A stretch of DNA of 64,000 nt from Pleurostoma richardsiae (Eukaryota > Ascomycota > Sordariomycetes > Calosphaeriales > Pleurostomataceae): assembly GCA_030052745.1 (NCBI GenBank), contig JANBVO010000027.1:1-64000 (forward strand). Reading direction: 5' to 3'. Positions 1-11,046 of the stretch are shown piece after piece (position 1 is the first letter of the stretch; each line of letters starts with the position of its first letter). The notes under the pieces are model-generated. The model searched no databases. It had not been told where the DNA came from and saw only the letters and a program-made list of their open reading frames with translations. Made by a program: the position numbers and the translations under genes.

Positions 1-1305
1 CGCGTGGGCCCGGCCTCGGCGTGGCTGCCCGCGGCGTGCAGGGCGCCCGAGGCGGCGAAGGCGAGCAGCGCGGCGGCGGCGCGGCTCGCGGGCGGGGACC
101 CGGGGGAGCCGATGCCCAGGCGGGCGGCGGGGGCGGCGAAGGCGGCGCGGAAGGTCTGGTGCCACCAGGCGCCCCAGAAGCCGGCGAGGCCGCGGTCGAG
201 CACGGCGGAGGGGCTGCCGTTGATGGAAGGGTAGTGCCACAGCTCGCCGCGGACGGAGGCGAGGGGCCCGCCGAGGAGGAGGCAGGCGACCAGCTGCCAG
301 AGAGAGAAGACGAGTTTGAGGGCGAAGAAGCAGCTGGCGAGGCCGAGGGTCCGGCGGAGGCAGGTGAGTGCCAGGGGGGGGAGGGCGGCGAGGAAAGGGG
401 GCAGGGGGTGGGTGGTCGGGCCGAGGATGTTGTAGGGGTCTTTCATCATCAGGACGCTGCAGAGGTCGAGGATGAGGAACGAGGTCGCCATGGAGTGCAG
501 GCGGGCGCGGATGAACTCCTTGCGGGTGGTGGCGCGGCGGTAGCCGGCTGGTGTGCAGATGGGGATGGAGTCCAGCTTCACGAGCTCGCCTGACAGGGGC
601 TTCTCGGGCTTGTCAAAGCGGGGGATGACGGGGATGCACCAGTTCCATCCTAGCAACAGTGTCAGCCTGAGAGCACCTCGGGTGGGAACCGATAGATAGG
701 TGCATACCTGTGCCTCGGAACGATAGCACCAGATCTGTAGCCCAACCCAACCGTGTCAGGAAGGGTTCGTCCGCAGGAAAAGCCTGCCAGTAGTATTCGT
801 AGTCCTTAATGTACCTCGCGACGTCCTCGTCCGGTGCAGCGCCCTGCAGCTGCTCCGTCTCACTCCTCAAAGCACTGTTATTCCGCTCATGCGCCGACCC
901 GTTCGTCTCTCCGCCCCTTGGGCTCCTCCTCCTCCTCCGCTCCACCCTCTCCGCCTCAAACTGCGGCCGCATCCAGATGAGCAGCGTCGCCGACCACACG
1001 ATGCCCCAGGAATGGGTGAGGCCCACGGCGTAGGCAGCGGCGAAGTTCTCGCTGGTACACCCCGCGGCCAATTCGTTGAGGCTGAAGGCGACGATGAAGG
1101 CCATGAGAGGAAACCGCGCCCTGTAGAGCCACGGCCGCTTGACGTGGGGGATCGACAGGTACAGGATAGGCAGGATGAACACACCCAGGAGCGAGTATGG
1201 CATTACCAGCGGTTTGATCTCCCCGCTGGCGAGCTGCTCCCTGATCCTCGCCCCGTAGAGGTCCCGCACCTCGGCGCCGAGGTTCACCTTCTCCCGTATG
1301 TCCAT
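1..1305 (-). CDS. Wax synthase-like membrane-bound acyltransferase (partial)
   Basis: This gene runs off the left edge, so its C-terminus is missing. I read exon 1 as 708-1305 and exon 2 as 649 down to 1. They are separated by a 58-nt intron (650-707) whose splice restores the family sequence SFRGTGWNWCIP. Exon 1 starts MDIREKVNLG and has hydrophobic segments near residues 35-55 and 65-85. Exon 2 holds the block FWGAWWHQTFR and, further on, ASGALHAAGS. These match the two histidine-containing blocks of the wax synthase/MBOAT-like domain found in fungal terpenoid and meroterpenoid acetyltransferases. Known members transfer an acyl group from acyl-CoA to an alcohol at the ER membrane. The substrate cannot be told here. 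Whether it belongs to a secondary metabolite cluster depends on sequence to the left of the window. Family assignment is firm; function beyond acyl transfer is inference. Confidence 0.85.
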
Positions 1306-1985
1306 CGAGGCCGGGGTTCGCTAATGACGCAGCGGCAGGTTGTAGTCCCGTTTATACGGTCTGAAGAGGATAAGTCGTGGCAAGTGACGTCCCGTCAGCA
1401 GAGAGCCAGACGGGTGTAAATCAGAGCGGTGAAGTGAGACAACTGCAGAGTTTCCGAGGTGAAGAGACGGCTGACGGTGTAACCGGTCCTCAAGCCTACC
1501 TTCCATTCAGCGGTACGCACTGTTTCAATCAAGGACAGATTCAAAACGCGAAGCAAACAAAATACATTACAGGCCTGTTCCCAACCGAAACAAAGCAAGG
1601 AAACATTGGGGTTACTCGAGGCTCACTCGCAATCGGCTTTATTGACACGAGGCCACTCATTGACGTAACGAAAGGCCGGAGTGGGTGGCCAAACTTGGAC
1701 AAACCCGCCACTGCAGAACCGGGACCAGTGCCTGCATAGGCTCTGCCTTAGCGGCCGATCAAGGCCCCTTCAACTCGATTGGCACGGTGTTCGGGCCCCT
1801 GCCAGGATCGAAGCTGCATACCTACTTAGCTTAGTTTGGCCTGTTTGTCTTGCAACGGCTTGCGAATGCTTTTTTCAACACCCGTCAATGATACGATTTT
1901 CATTCTTTTTAATGGGTTTCTATCATAGCATCTTGTCTCATCCATGCCATGCAGTGCTAACAGTAAGAGTCCTGAGGCTGCCGTC
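1306..1985. other. Intergenic: upstream of the wax synthase gene, downstream of hxB
   Basis: About 680 bp with no supportable gene. It should hold the promoter of the minus-strand acyltransferase gene and the 3' end of the hxB transcript. I see no clear TATA box or repeat. Confidence 0.6.
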
Positions 1986-4506
1986 CTAGAACTCTGCGAA
2001 GACGGGGTCGCCAACTCTGATGGTTGGATTTTGAGCCTCCCTGGACGGCCGTCCGTGAGACGGCGGAATATGCCCCATATGTGTTCCGAAGAACACCTTG
2101 CCATCAAATCTCCTCGTTTTAGACAAGGTCACAAATGGCTCTTGTCCCTTAGCAGCAGTTTCTTGGTTGATGCAAACCATGTGGCACCGCCTGCACGCGC
2201 CGAGCATCTTGAACTCCTGCTGCCCGATCTTCAACTTGGACCAGCTGTCCTCTCTGTATGCCAGATCATTCGACGTATCCTGGGGCGGGCTGAGGACAAT
2301 GTTCGCTCGGAAGACAGATGCGGAGACAGATTCTCCTCCTGTCTTCACGATCTCCTTATTCAGGGCCTCAAGACTCGATAGATTGATAGCGAGGATGGGG
2401 CTCTCGTTCGACAATAGAATCTTGCGCTGTTCATTTTCGGCGTCCGAGTCTGGCGGCGACGGTGGAGCAGGAAAAATCCCAGGGGTGGAAAGTGGCTTCA
2501 CCTTAGATGAAGTCTGGTGTTTCTGCAAGTGGGCTTTTGAGTGTCGCATGCTTTTGCCTTCCCCGCCTGGAGGAAATCGTGCCAAAACACATGGAACTCC
2601 CAGCAACTCGGTGAAGAAGCCGTTGATATCTTCCAAAATGTAAGTCTGTGCCGAGATCTCCTCGCCACAGACACGGGAAGATAGCGACCGTTCCGGCGCC
2701 AGGGGTTTAAACACCGCAGGATTGTTGGACAGAGGAACAGATATCTCTCGGGGTATATGGCTCGGGACGACTCCGGCGTATGCTACCCTTAATTCCCCGC
2801 GAGCAAAGTCTAGAACAGGCCGGAGAAGGGCCATCTTTGGGTATCTCTTCTGGCTGAGAGCCTGGCCGGATCCCCGATGCACAAGGCACCATTCCCGATC
2901 CCAGGCCAGACCCTCGGGTCGGACTTCCCAGCTGGTATTCGCGGGAACCGTATAACCACCACAACTCTTTAGCGGATAAATCGTAATGCTGTCGACGTGC
3001 AAGACGGGCTTGTTTAAAGGCTCGTATTGAACGGGTATCTCCGGCAATATTCTAGGCGCCTGCTCCTCGCGGTAGAACTCCTCAACAAATGCAACGAAAC
3101 TGTCAACGTCGGATATCGTACTCATGGCGCCAAGACTGGCTCGGATGATGCCAGTCGGCTTCCCAGCTATAATATCGTTCTCGGTTCCGCACCGAAACCC
3201 TGACGAGAAATTCCTCTTCATCTCCCACGGTTGTAGGCCCAGGGCCGATGCGATGCCTCCGGGGTTGCAGACACCGCCCGTACGGATATGAAATTGTTTT
3301 AACGTAGCGAGCTTTTCAAACTCACTGAGGCTGATCCAAGCACCTGACTGGTTAAGGATATTGAAGGCTATTATTGGGCCACACCCTATCGCCGCGCCCG
3401 ATGCTGATGATTCTGGGGAATAGACTTGGCAGACTGGACTCCCGTTTCCATGTCGTAAAGAGCTGATGCCCCTGTGGAGGCGCCGTGAGAGGTATGCAGT
3501 ATGTGCCGCGACCTTGTCCATGGTACCAAACAGGCGGCTATGGGTACCTAATGCCGCATCCAGAGCTACGATGCTATGAACGGGCAATGTCCCATCTTCG
3601 AGCCGCTCGTGGAGAAATTGGCTTTTTGGAGCATGCCACTGCTCCTTTAAGCACACAACCATATCCACCGTGCCGCCACCAAAGTATGACCTATGCGAGA
3701 AGACGGCCTCTGCCTGACGCCGCACGATCAAGGCACCCAGGTCAGGGAACCCGAAGATTTTGTAGAAGCTGACGACGGTGAAGTCCGGGGCAGATTCGGC
3801 GTCGCTTAGATCTAACGGTGACGTCGACACCAAGGAAGCAGCGTCCAGAAGCGTGAAGAATGGACCGTTCGAGTGAGGACATGTCTCTCGCAGCCGCTTC
3901 GACCACGTCAAAGGGTAGCGCCGGCCGTCCATGTTGGACTGTGCAGGATATGCGAATAACGACGTGGCCAATTCACCAACCGTGTTGAATGGGCCACATC
4001 CACCCAGCCAAGATTCGACTTGCGCATCGTCAAGACAGACGCTGTTTCGAGCCTCTTCCCGAACGCCAATCAGGCTCGTGTGGGATGCCTGATGGTACGC
4101 ATAGTTGAAGCCTGCTGGCGCTGCTCTGAAAGCATCGGCGACAAGCTTGATCCCCGCGGTTGCATTGGCGACGAAGACGACATCAAATTCGGCGGGATCA
4201 GCATGGAAGAACTGAAGAACCTTTAACCGAATGTCCTCAATACGTGAAGTGGACTCCTGAGAAGACGTCGAAGCGGAATGCGGATTTCCCAGGAGGCTGG
4301 CGGTCATGTCCGCCGCAAAAGCGTCGACAAGCGACTTCGAGTACAGCGTGGTGCCGGCATGGTCGAGATACACGGAACCTGTCAGAGTCAGCCTCCATGC
4401 AGTGAGACGAGAGGTGTCCAAGGCCATTACCATTCAACATCGGGTATTCGGTGTCCCGAAAAGGCTCTACGGAGGCATTATAACCTGACTCCGTGAGGTC
4501 CCCCAT
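1986..4506 (-). CDS. hxB: Molybdenum cofactor sulfurase
   Basis: Two exons: 4431-4506 and 1986-4378, with a 52-nt intron (4379-4430). The splice joins the start MGDLTESGYN through YPMLN to GSVYLDHAGTT, a typical cofactor-sulfurase N-terminus. The product is 822 residues, close to the family's usual length. The N-terminal two thirds are a class V aminotransferase (NifS-like) domain; the PLP lysine lies in SFYKIFG, about residue 232. The C-terminal third is a MOSC domain with PLKSCGGYTV, a cysteine-containing ACRRCHMVC block and the terminal GDPVFAEF. The enzyme takes sulfur from L-cysteine and adds a terminal sulfido ligand to the molybdenum cofactor, activating xanthine dehydrogenase and aldehyde oxidase. 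It is divergently transcribed from CDC6 with 670 bp between the start codons. Confidence 0.95.
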
Positions 4507-5176
4507 CTTTCCAGCTGCTGTGCTACCGACGCAAGAACGCCCGCGCTGTCCCTCGCCACTTCAGATGAATGAGATGTGGGCTGGTCGACATTGGACGGAA
4601 CTGCGAGAATATGCGGAAGAGAAGCTGTCGCTCGGTCTCACATCATCGTGCTTGATTATGGAATTGACAGGAGATAAACCCGACGACGAAGGTGGCGGAA
4701 TCGTCGCCCCATCACCGCAAGCCGCCCGACTCATACTCCTTTGGGCAATCATTCTGCGCCGGAGCCAGACGTCGGACAGACGCCGCAGGAAAACGCCGGA
4801 CGGAGATCGCCTTGTTCCCCCAAGGACCAAGACAAGAGTGGGGGATGGCGGAAGTGGGGCACGGAGGGGGATATAGCATCAAGTGACAAGGCACGTGATT
4901 AGTGGGTGTTAGCGCGCGCGTCTCTACGCGGTACGTACCAAGACCCTGCTAAACCTTAATTGAGACGCGGTCTCTCGTCGCGTCCAGTCTCCGCAGCCAC
5001 GTCCAGACGCGTTGACTGAGTGGAACCCATTAAAGCCAGGAATGGAGGCTCGCAGCTTCCAAGCCTCCTTCAAATGTCTAGAGCTCCTTCTCTCCCATAT
5101 CCTCTCAAGCTCCTTCCTCTTCCTCCCGTACCAATCCTTCTCCCAACTGTCCATTGCACCTGCTCCGGAGCTCAAC
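4507..5176. promoter_or_regulatory. Divergent promoter region between hxB and CDC6
   Basis: This 670-bp interval lies between two outward-facing start codons. It holds a palindromic CACGTG at 4892-4897, a GCGCGCGCG run at 4912-4920, ACGCGG at 4926-4931 and 4965-4970, and a full MluI box at 5007-5012. A pyrimidine-rich stretch (about 5085-5155) precedes the CDC6 start, as is common for fungal transcription start regions. Confidence 0.6.
5007..5012 (+). promoter_or_regulatory. MluI cell-cycle box (ACGCGT)
   Basis: A perfect ACGCGT, the MBF recognition core of yeasts, lies 165 bp before the CDC6 start codon, with two ACGCGG near-matches upstream (4926-4931, 4965-4970). MBF-type control of CDC6/cdc18 at G1/S is established in yeasts. 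Its use here is inferred from position. Confidence 0.55.
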
Positions 5177-7159
5177 ATGGGATCAACGACCCTCGGCAAG
5201 AGAACGAGAAGCTCCAAGGACTTCGGTAAGAAGCTGCCCCTCTAGACCGGGCATTCTCTGGGGACGCACCTACTCACGCAGCTCGCAGTTCAGGAAGAAC
5301 TTCCCGCAAAACGAACGAGGCGTCAGACTCGAAGCTTCCGCCTCAACGACGAGAACCAAGATCCTTCTGAGGCAATTGAAGAGGAAAAGGAGAACGAGGA
5401 AGGCGACACTGGCATGTACGATGTCTCTGCCGAGAGCACCCCATCAAAGCCTCGGGTGAAGAGAATAAGAAATGTCGAGCCGATCAAGTACCGTGCCGCT
5501 GCGAACACCACCCGGTCCGTCAGGGAGGCAAAGGAGGCCATTCAGACTGTCAAGGCACCTCTCACACCATCAACTCCTCGGCATCGAGATGCATTCGCGT
5601 CGGTGCCTGTCACACCCCGGCACCGGGTCATGTCTGTTGGCAAGGTCTGCCGGCGATTGACACCACAGACTCCGGTTACACCGACTTCCTCGCAGACAAT
5701 CTACCATATCGCCCGGCAGATCTTTTCAAGGAGCGCGGACCCGGGCCAATTGGTTGGGCGGGACGAAGAGCGAGGCCGCCTGAGGGACTTCCTGGGGCGT
5801 TGCGCTCGTCCTCGCCCAAATGGCTGCCTCTATGTCAGCGGACCTCCTGGTACCGGAAAGAGTGCCATGGTCAACGAGCTGACACAGGAGACTACTGCGA
5901 CAAACCCCACGATTCGGAAGGCGTACATCAACTGTATGAGTATCAAGTCGTCGAAGGACCTGTACACTACGCTACTGAATCTGCTGTGCGGCGAGGCGGA
6001 GATGTCAGAGAGTGATGCGGTCACGATGCTGCAGAAGACTTTTCTACCGAAGAAGGCATCCTCTGATGTCTTCTTGCTCGTTCTGGACGAGATCGACCAT
6101 ATCCTATCCCTGGATCTTGAGAGTCTCTATAGGGTCTTTGAGTGGTCACTGCAGAAGTCGTCCCGTCTCGTCCTGGTGGGCATTGCCAACGCCCTGGATC
6201 TGACGGACCGATTCCTCCCTCGTCTGAAGGCGAGGAACCTCAAGCCGGAACTTCTCCCATTCTTGCCGTACAGCGCGCCACAGGTCAGGAACATCATCAC
6301 GAAGCGGTTGAAGGGCCTCCTTCCACAGGACACGGCGACACCTGACTATGTCCCCTTCTTTCACCCTGCCGCCATCGAACTCTGCTCTCGCAAGGTGTCG
6401 AGCCAGACAGGCGACTTACGGAAGGCGTACGAAATCTGCCGACGGGCAATCGATCTGGTCGAATCCGAGACTAGGCAAAAGTACGAGAACGAGGCGAAGG
6501 AGCAGGCCCTGCAGATGACGCCATCACGCAAGGTGCTTGGGGAGAACACGAACTTATCTTCTCCTGTGAAGGGCTCACCCGGCAAGAGCGTCCCTTCGAT
6601 GTTGGCTACATCATTGAAAAGTCTGACGGTTGAGAACGCTCCGCGAGTGACGATTGGACATCTGAACAAGGTCACCGCGGCGGTTTTCAGCAACGGAACC
6701 AGCCAGCGTTTGAAGACCCTGAACCTCCAGCAGAAGGCAGGCTTATGCGCTCTGATGGCTCTCGAGAAGCGTAACCGGGAGGTACTCGCTTCCAAGTCTA
6801 GTACCCCTTCGAAGACTCAAATTCTTGCCCCGACGGTCAAGACACTCTTCGACACGTACTGCCTTCTGTGTACCAGCGAGTCGGTCCTGCACCCGCTGTC
6901 CAGCTCCGAGTTCCGAGAGGTCATGGGCAGCCTGGAAACGCTGTCCCTCGTCGCGCCTGTCGACGGCAAGACGGGCTCGTTCGCCATTGCGCAGACTCCG
7001 AGCAAGAGGGGAAGGAAGGGCGCCTTTGGCGGCAGTAGTGGGAATGGAGACGACAGGAGAGTCGCGAGCTGCGTCGGGGAGAGGGAGCTGGAGCAAGCTC
7101 TCGAAGGGTTGGGTGCGGATATCTTGCGGAGCATCCTGAGCGGCGAGGCGTTGGATTGA
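5177..7159 (+). CDS. CDC6: Cdc6/Cdc18 pre-replicative complex AAA+ ATPase
   Basis: Exons 5177-5225 and 5289-7159, with a 63-nt intron; the product is 639 residues. The start MGSTTLGKRTRSS is the only ATG that splices into the main frame; the acceptor at 5288 is required because the earlier AG leads to a stop. The basic N-terminal 140 residues are rich in possible CDK sites (TPSK, TPRHR, TPQTP). The AAA+ domain follows, with Walker A GPPGTGKS at about 201-208 and Walker B LVLDEIDH with the DEID at about 283-286. A C-terminal winged helix lies around residues 500-580. Cdc6 binds origin-bound ORC in G1 and helps load the MCM2-7 helicase. The MluI box upstream fits G1/S expression. The 3' end faces the reductase gene at 7469. 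Confidence 0.95.
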
Positions 7160-7468
7160 TTGATTGTATATGTCACACATTGCATACTGGCATGGAGGCG
7201 TTCAGCATGTCATTGAAGCATTGACGAGGCTCATGGTCTGTTTTATGGGATGATTGTAGGAGTACGGTTGGCCAAAAGGCGTTTAGACTCTGTAGACATG
7301 CATTATGAAGGATCAAGAGTCATACCTGTCAATGGACACCATTCTGTCATAATTAAGGGTTCATTCAGAGACCATCGCCGAAGTACCCGTTGCTCACATG
7401 CAGTAACCAAGCCACCTCTCCCCTATCCCTTTGCCACTATTACTTGTTCCACGATTGCAGCTCTGTGA
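7160..7468. other. Convergent 3' intergenic space
   Basis: About 310 bp between the stop codons of CDC6 and the oppositely oriented reductase gene. It presumably holds both 3' untranslated regions. No gene or repeat is visible. Confidence 0.6.
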
Positions 7469-8638
7469 TCAAGCATGTGTCTCTAGAGGGAGTGACACGA
7501 CGACCTTCTTAGCCGAAACGCCCTTCTGCTGGACATCCATGGCCTCCTGGATCTTATCGAGCCCCTCGCCCACCACCAGCGGCTCCGGCGCCGGCACGAA
7601 CTGCCCCTCCACAAGGGCCCGCGGCAGGAAGTCATCAAACACCAGCTTGCTGACCACGCTGTCCTCCTCGTGCAGCTCCTTGCAGTCGACGAACCTGCTC
7701 CGCACCCCGCGCACCGCGGACCTGACGGCCGTCGCGCCCATCCACCACGCCGTCGAGCCCACGAGCGCGACCTTGCCCAGGGCCGTGGTGGGCAGCGCGT
7801 CCGGCAGGGGGAACCCCGCGTAGGCGACGAACTTATTCGTGCCGCCGCCGCACAGCCGCAGCACCTCCATGCAGCCCTCCACGGAGCCGTTGCCGATGGC
7901 GAGCGCGCCGGCCACGGGCCTGTCGCGCAGCTCGGCGGCCATGTCGGCGGGCCAGGCGGCGCTGTGGTAGTCGAAGACGCGGGCGGCGCCGAGGCGCGCG
8001 AGGTACGCGGCGTTGTGCGGCGACGCGGTCGTGTAGACCTGGTACCCGGCCGCGACGGCGAGCTGGATGGCGCTGCACCCCACGCTGGAGGCACCGCCCG
8101 TGACGATGACGGCTCTGCCGCCCGCGGCGTCTCCGGCTGGCGCCGCGGAAGGCCGGGGCGGGATGGTGGGCGGGTCGAGGCCCAGCAGGTCCTTGTGGAA
8201 GAGGCCGTAGGCGGCGGTGGAGAGGGTCAGCGGCAGCACGCACGCCTGCTCGTAGGAGACCGACTCGGGGATGGCGGCGGCGAGGTGCGCGCGGACGACG
8301 GTGTAGCGCTGGAACGCGCCCTCGGCGGCGCTGTTGACGGCCGGGGCGGCGCCGAGGGCGAGGCCGAGCACGCGGTCGCCGGGCTTGAAGCGAGTGACCC
8401 CGGCGCCGACCTCGACGACCTCCCCGGCCACGTCGGCGCCCAGGACGAAGGGGTAGCGGATGTAGGGCTGCATCAGGTCGCCCAGGACCTGCTTGCCCCA
8501 GTCGACGGGGTTGACGGCCACGGCGGCGTTCCTGATGACTATCTGGCCTGGGCCGGGGGCCGCGTAAGGGGCGGGCTTGACCTCGAGAGGCCGCGCGCTC
8601 CTGGCGACTAGCCAGGCTGCTGAGTTCGTGGGAGACAT
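7469..8638 (-). CDS. MDR-family zinc-type oxidoreductase, CipB-like
   Basis: A single uninterrupted frame of 389 residues. The N-terminus has the GroES-like fold of medium-chain reductases (NPVDWGKQVLG, then LGADVAGEVVEVG and FKPGDRVLGLA). The nucleotide-binding domain has a VTGGASSVGCSAIQLA block in place of the usual AxxGxxG. The C-terminal end DKIQEAMDVQQKGVSAKKVV matches the tail of fungal 'zinc-binding oxidoreductase CipB' proteins. Cysteine ligands for a catalytic zinc are not evident, so it is more likely an NAD(P)H-dependent quinone or enone reductase than a zinc alcohol dehydrogenase (inference). The substrate is unknown. The gene is very GC-rich, which creates long spurious frames on the other strand. 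The ATG at 8638 is the only reasonable start. Confidence 0.9.
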   Translation of the reverse strand: MSPTNSAAWLVARSARPLEVKPAPYAAPGPGQIVIRNAAVAVNPVDWGKQVLGDLMQPYIRYPFVLGADVAGEVVEVGAGVTRFKPGDRVLGLALGAAPAVNSAAEGAFQRYTVVRAHLAAAIPESVSYEQACVLPLTLSTAAYGLFHKDLLGLDPPTIPPRPSAAPAGDAAGGRAVIVTGGASSVGCSAIQLAVAAGYQVYTTASPHNAAYLARLGAARVFDYHSAAWPADMAAELRDRPVAGALAIGNGSVEGCMEVLRLCGGGTNKFVAYAGFPLPDALPTTALGKVALVGSTAWWMGATAVRSAVRGVRSRFVDCKELHEEDSVVSKLVFDDFLPRALVEGQFVPAPEPLVVGEGLDKIQEAMDVQQKGVSAKKVVVSLPLETHA

Positions 8639-10356
8639 GCCTGGTGGGACAAGATCTTGAATGCCACAAAAGGGAGGCGAAATATAGCTATACGCGTGGA
8701 CGGCCGGCGAGCAATGTGAGTATAGTGTGATTGATGCTGTCTAAGCACTCAACGACTTCAGAGCGCCGTTGAGAGGTTAAGGTCAGTCAGGCACGGGCAG
8801 CCAGTTCCTGTATCGCGATCTAGGCACATCAAGCTTCAAGTTACAGAATCATTGCGTCTACGTAGATAGAGAGTGAAGAGGAGGTCACCTCAGGCAGAGG
8901 GTAAGACGGCCGGAGTGCCCGATTCGCCGGTCGACGGAGGATTTCGATGTCACAGCGGCCGATCTTGCAGCTCTGCATTGTCAGGACAGCCGTCCCATTG
9001 GTCTGTAGCGTCTCAGTTGGCTTGGATATGCCGGTTGACAGACCCTGAGTTGACCATACAGCGCCTTCCGCTCGGATAACAGCTCGCAAATTCGTGAACT
9101 CGCAGCCGGAGTTTCGTAGCCATTCTAAGTGTAGTGGTAGTGCGCGGACTTGATGGGTGACGTTAGACCGCGAAGAGCATATCCCAGTCATATTGCTTCA
9201 GGGGGTCCCAGTTCACCTGGTCATCACCGAGACTGGACGGCAGGGAGCCGGTTGACTCGACAGCCTTTGAACCCAGACCTGTGGTCCTCCGAGTGTTCAG
9301 CGCAAGGCACATCCGCAGGCGGGTCGCCCTTCCTTGGCTTCGGGATCGGGCTCGTTTCCGGCGCGGATGCTGCATGTAGGACGGGCATATGCAGAGAGCG
9401 GAGCGTCGGAGAGCTGGTGTCACCCGTCGTGTCGCTAAGTCCGGAGGCGTTGTGCTAAGGGCAATCTTGGACTTAGAGCCTCAGAGGAAACGGTCCCAGA
9501 TCCTCGGGTTCGCAAGCTCTTGCGCATTGGAAGGTCTCTGAAAAAGACTGAATGTCAGGAATGACCGGTCACATCGGACGATGGTCAGCAAGGACGATCT
9601 TCACTTGAAGCGGCCATTGTTAAGTGCAAATAGCTCCTGGCATGCATGGGAGCGACAGCTCCGAACTCCGAACTCCTGCTGCAATGCTCCAGTCACTTGA
9701 CAACCCGACGCTGTCACCTCATCATCATCAAGATAGTTAGGCTCAGAGCTTCTAGGGAGACAGAATAGCAGCATGATGGACGTTCATGAATCTGTCGATG
9801 TTGTAGAAGTGGCAGGCTGTCACCATCGTTGCGCACTTGCTACGGAACGACGAAATGGGCCGCCCAGCGCTGGCTGGCTAGCATCAGGCCGCAGTGAGCC
9901 TTGCAGGGCTCAGTCGTGCACAGATAACCGTGTACATCCCCATTGCTGGGTCGAGTGAAAAGACTGTGTCTGTCATCCACGTAGAGGTGGTGAGCGTAGA
10001 ACCACCGCAAGCGACATCGGCGAATTAATGTTTGGTGGGGGTGTTGAACCTTGTCAAGCCCAAGTTGAGAGGGTTGATGCAGCAGAAAAGGCGACGTTTG
10101 AGAGGAGAGATGACACGACGAAACAAAACATCGCATCTCATACTCGGGCTTTCACTAAGTATTACCGTAGGTACTATGTAGGGAGGTCTGTAAACAGGGG
10201 TAATGTAGGCAGACAGGCTTATCGGATCCCTCCCTCGCTCTCGCTCAGCTCAGCCCTGACACCCGGAGCGTTTCGTTTCCTTTGAGATTGATCCCTTCCG
10301 CCGCCCGGACTCCGAGTGCTGCTGCACTTACGTACTCGGAACTGCGTTGCTGACTG

Positions 10357-10390
<34 letters not shown>
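10357..10390. repeat. (TGC)n/(CTG)n microsatellite
   Basis: Eleven uninterrupted TGC triplets plus one base, about 660 bp upstream of the palF start codon. It would read as poly-leucine on the plus strand or poly-glutamine on the minus strand, but neither frame belongs to a supportable gene. Confidence 0.9.
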
Positions 10391-10391
<1 letters not shown>

Positions 10392-10523
10392 GCTGTTTCG
10401 GCTGCCTCTCCTCTTTTCTGCTCGCCCTCGTCCCCCTTCAATCGACCGATGCGATGCCCCGCGCGAAGAGCAGAGCTCCCTACCTTTCATAGTAACCTCA
10501 GTCGGCTAGCATCTCCTCTGCTT

Positions 10524-11031
10524 CTTGGCAAGCCAAGCAGTCAGCACTCTTGTCTCGCCTTGGCACATGCAACCACGCAGCCCGCTGGGAAGTTTATCCC
10601 GTCATCTTCACAAGCCCGTGTCCTGTCGTTTCGTGGCTGCTGCTGCTCCCCGTTAATTATAGCTTTTGCGCCTAATTAGCCTCCCAACGCCCGCCCGCCC
10701 GCCTGCCGGCCCTGCTTGCCCTGCTGCTTGATCTCGCCTGACCGTCCGTTCGTGGCGGGAGCCAAGGAGCCCAAGGTAGCCAAGGCTATTTTTTCCAGGG
10801 TCCCTTCTGGCAGTTGGCAGTTGGAACCCCCCCTCGTCCGGGGCCAGACCACGAGTCAGTCCGTCGGTCGCACGTCTGCTCCGTCTATCCGTGTTCCGAA
10901 CTGGCGCGGCGCACATACCACCACTCCAGCAGCCAAGACCAGGCGACCAGGCTCAAGCTCCAGCACCCAAGCATCTCACGAGGATCCCAAGACACAAGAC
11001 GCAAGGCAAACACACCGACGGCGTTGCCAAG
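10524..11031. promoter_or_regulatory. Cluster of six PacC/Rim101 core sites (GCCAAG)
   Basis: GCCAAG occurs on the plus strand at 10532-10537, 10761-10766, 10779-10784 and 11026-11031. Its complement CTTGGC occurs at 10524-10529 and 10559-10564. The first two (10524 and 10532) form an inverted pair with 2 bp between them. GCCARG is the established PacC binding core. All six lie within about 520 bp before the palF start codon. Confidence 0.6.
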
Positions 11032-11046
11032 CTGCTCCGCATCTCG

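Larger units (their letters stand above)
8639..11046. other. Long gene-poor interval upstream of palF
   Basis: About 2.4 kb without a gene I can fully support. The left part (about 9163-9580) contains minus-strand coding-like patches with possible splice sites, ending in a tryptophan- and aspartate-rich tail (VNWDPLKQYDWDMLFAV, stop at 9163); no complete model can be built. The right part holds a CTG repeat and several PacC-type sites and is probably palF promoter and leader. Confidence 0.5.

Noticed and set aside
7670-8611. A 313-codon plus-strand frame over the MDR reductase gene
   Set aside because: An empty frame produced by G/C third positions of the real minus-strand gene; its translation is Gly/Ala/Arg-rich low complexity.
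10245-10490. A minus-strand frame with poly-glutamine
   Set aside because: The same microsatellite read on the other strand; no splice partners or domain.
10347-10679. A 110-codon frame starting with a poly-leucine run that mimics a signal peptide
   Set aside because: The leucines come from the CTG microsatellite. The rest has no protein-like pattern and lies in the likely palF leader.
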